Positions 46,299 to 47,577 of a stretch of DNA of 47,577 bases are shown in pieces. Positions within the stretch are counted from its first letter, which is position 1. Each line of letters begins with the position of its first letter. Made by a program: the position numbers and the translations under genes. Source of the stretch: a virus; IMG/VR virus record IMGVR_UViG_3300046811_000336, positions 1-47,577 of that record, one strand, 5' to 3'. The notes beneath the pieces are model-generated. The model was given only the letters and a program-made list of their open reading frames with translations, was not told the DNA's origin and did no database searches.

Positions 46299-47577
46299 TG
46301 AACAACCCGGCCCCCGCAGCTCCGATCATGACGCGCCCCGTGGTGGTGACGTCTGGTCCGACCGGGTCGTCTGGTGGCGCTGGTTCAACCGGGCCGACCG
46401 GTCCTGGTGGCGGCCCCGCCGGAGCGACCGGAGCGACCGGAGCACAGGGTTTGCTTGGCAATGTGGGTCCGATCGGGCCGACCGGGTCTCCCGGCTCTGC
46501 TGCCAATACCGGACCCACCGGTGCAGCCGGGCCGTCTGGAGCGACTGGACCGACTGGCATTCCAGGGCAGGCTGCGCTTGCGGGCGCGACTGGGCCGACC
46601 GGGCAGCCAGGGCCGCAAGGGGCAGTGGGTGCCATTGGGGCGAACGGTCCCATTGGGGCGACCGGTCCGGCTGGGGGGCCGGGACCAGCTGGTGTGACGG
46701 GCGCGTCCGGTTCTCCTGGGGCAGCGGGCTTGCTCGGGCCGATGGGGCCGCAGGGGATTGCCGGCATTGCGGGGGCGTCGGGAGCAACGGGGCCGACGGG
46801 TGCAGTGGGATCGGCCGGTGCAACGGGTCCTACAGGCTTCGGAGCGACCGGTCCGGCAGGGTTTGCGTCGACCACCGGGTCGACTGGACCGACCGGTCCG
46901 GGTGTCGGGGCGACCGGGCCGACCGGCGCTGCAGGCTACAATGGCATCGATGGGCCGACCGGATCGACGGGGCCGACCGGTCGCACCGGCCCGACCGGTG
47001 GGCCTGGCCTGATCGGTCCGACCGGCATGACGGGTCCGCCCGGCACCGGGCCGACCGGTCCCGGGGTGACGGGTGCGACCGGCAATACCGGTCCGACCGG
47101 ACCGGCAGGTCAGTCGGGACCGACCGGATCGACGGGGCCGATTGGGGTGACGGGATCGACGGGCATTACCGGTCCGACTGGCACCGCGCCGCCCGTCAAG
47201 GATGCGTTTCGGGCCAAGATGGCGTCGAACCAGACCGGCATTGCGGACAGCGTGAATACCAAGATGGCGTTCCACACCAAGGTATTCGACATAAATAATA
47301 AATACGATGCCACCAACTCGCGTTGGACGCCTGCTGCCGGGATCGTGCAGCTGGGCGCCGGGCTGTTCTTCTCGGCGGGGGTGCGGAACAACGTGTTCCC
47401 GCAGGCGATGATCTTCAAGAACGGGGTCTGCATCGCGCAAAATGGCGCGCAGTCCACTTCCAATGCGGCGTACACTCAGGTGGACACGCTCGATCAGGCC
47501 AACGGCACCGACTATTACGAGTGCTATGCTTATGCCCCTTCCAGCACCACCACGACGGTGGCCGCGATCAATTTCGT
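46298..47577 (+). CDS. Collagen-like fibre with C1q-like tip (partial)
   Basis: At least 426 codons; the gene runs off the window. Anchor [20 protein letters not shown], then ~95 Gly-X-Y triplets (to ~47187), then a globular domain [40 protein letters not shown] and FFSAGV. The latter is the pattern of the C1q/TNF-like jelly roll that trimerises and caps collagen stalks in C1q and in bacterial spore-coat proteins. Starts in ATG overlap with the previous stop (TGATG). Confidence 0.78.
   Translation, partial: MNNPAPAAPIMTRPVVVTSGPTGSSGGAGSTGPTGPGGGPAGATGATGAQGLLGNVGPIGPTGSPGSAANTGPTGAAGPSGATGPTGIPGQAALAGATGPTGQPGPQGAVGAIGANGPIGATGPAGGPGPAGVTGASGSPGAAGLLGPMGPQGIAGIAGASGATGPTGAVGSAGATGPTGFGATGPAGFASTTGSTGPTGPGVGATGPTGAAGYNGIDGPTGSTGPTGRTGPTGGPGLIGPTGMTGPPGTGPTGPGVTGATGNTGPTGPAGQSGPTGSTGPIGVTGSTGITGPTGTAPPVKDAFRAKMASNQTGIADSVNTKMAFHTKVFDINNKYDATNSRWTPAAGIVQLGAGLFFSAGVRNNVFPQAMIFKNGVCIAQNGAQSTSNAAYTQVDTLDQANGTDYYECYAYAPSSTTTTVAAINF

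Noticed and set aside
46042-46875. Pro/Gly-rich 277-codon minus-strand frame in the fibre region
   Set aside because: Mirror translation of Gly-X-Y repeats; all collagen-like genes here give similar antisense frames.
42643-47577. Gly-X-Y coding repeats as a CRISPR or tandem-repeat array
   Set aside because: The repeats are 9-nt-based coding triplets without fixed spacer pattern.

Overview
ORGANISM AND NATURE OF THE WINDOW. The window is most of a temperate, probably podovirus-like bacteriophage genome (a prophage or its circular equivalent) from a GC-rich alphaproteobacterium, most likely of the Bradyrhizobium/Rhodopseudomonas group. Evidence for a temperate phage: a tyrosine integrase beside a tRNA 3' fragment, a lambda-like repressor/Cro switch with matching operators, RecT with a YqaJ-type exonuclease, terminase, portal, coat protein, amidase and tail fibres. 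No tape-measure or sheath gene is visible. Evidence for an alphaproteobacterial host: two perfect CtrA-type boxes (TTAA-N7-TTAAC), a carph-isopro Cro-like protein, a BrnA-like protein, a GapR-like protein and a VPLPA-CTERM cargo protein.

LAYOUT. (1) 1-11.5 kb, minus strand: a long leftward early operon. It starts at a ParB-like gene and runs through small genes, the exonuclease, a VPLPA-CTERM protein, an AP2-type gene, RecT, a DnaA domain-IV-like protein and a C5 cytosine methyltransferase flanked by two copies of a 62-aa gene, to an excisionase-like HTH gene and the integrase. Neighbouring genes often overlap as ATGA. (2) 11.5-12.5 kb: immunity region, with related operators on both sides of the repressor. 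(3) 12.2-17.9 kb, mostly plus: rightward early genes. These include HTH regulators, GapR-like protein, VRR-NUC, a PD-(D/E)XK protein, an MT-A70 methyltransferase and a replication protein with iteron-like repeats inside its coding sequence; a small minus-strand block (13.7-14.5 kb) includes the BrnA-like gene. (4) 18.4-22.6 kb: an accessory module with its own putative promoter and terminator. It encodes a MoxR/CobS-type AAA+ ATPase, a putative CobT/VWA-like partner, small proteins including a DUF2958 member, and a 40-aa secreted two-cysteine peptide. Five of its genes share a leader with a hairpin of changing stem and invariant CAGCAA loop, followed by AAGGACA. (5) 22.7-26.7 kb: an OmpR/CtrA-type winged-helix protein, then a minus-strand packaging block ending in TerL, including a frameshifted gene. 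(6) 26.7-47.6 kb, plus: portal, two glycosyltransferases, lysis genes, collagen-like fibres, scaffold, coat protein interrupted twice, neck genes and a fibre cassette that runs off the window.

HOW IT WORKS TOGETHER. The switch region should silence both early operons in the lysogen. RecT and exonuclease serve recombination, the replication gene carries its own probable origin, and the methyltransferases may protect the DNA. Two structural units start behind CtrA-type boxes and the phage carries a CtrA-like DNA-binding protein, suggesting late expression tied to the host cell cycle. The virion appears to bear collagen-like fibres rich in Gly-Pro-Thr, possibly decorated by the phage glycosyltransferases. 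Homing-type nucleases (LAGLIDADG, endonuclease VII, two AP2/HNH-like) have invaded the genome, and the coat gene is split by a group I intron and by a second insertion of unassigned class.
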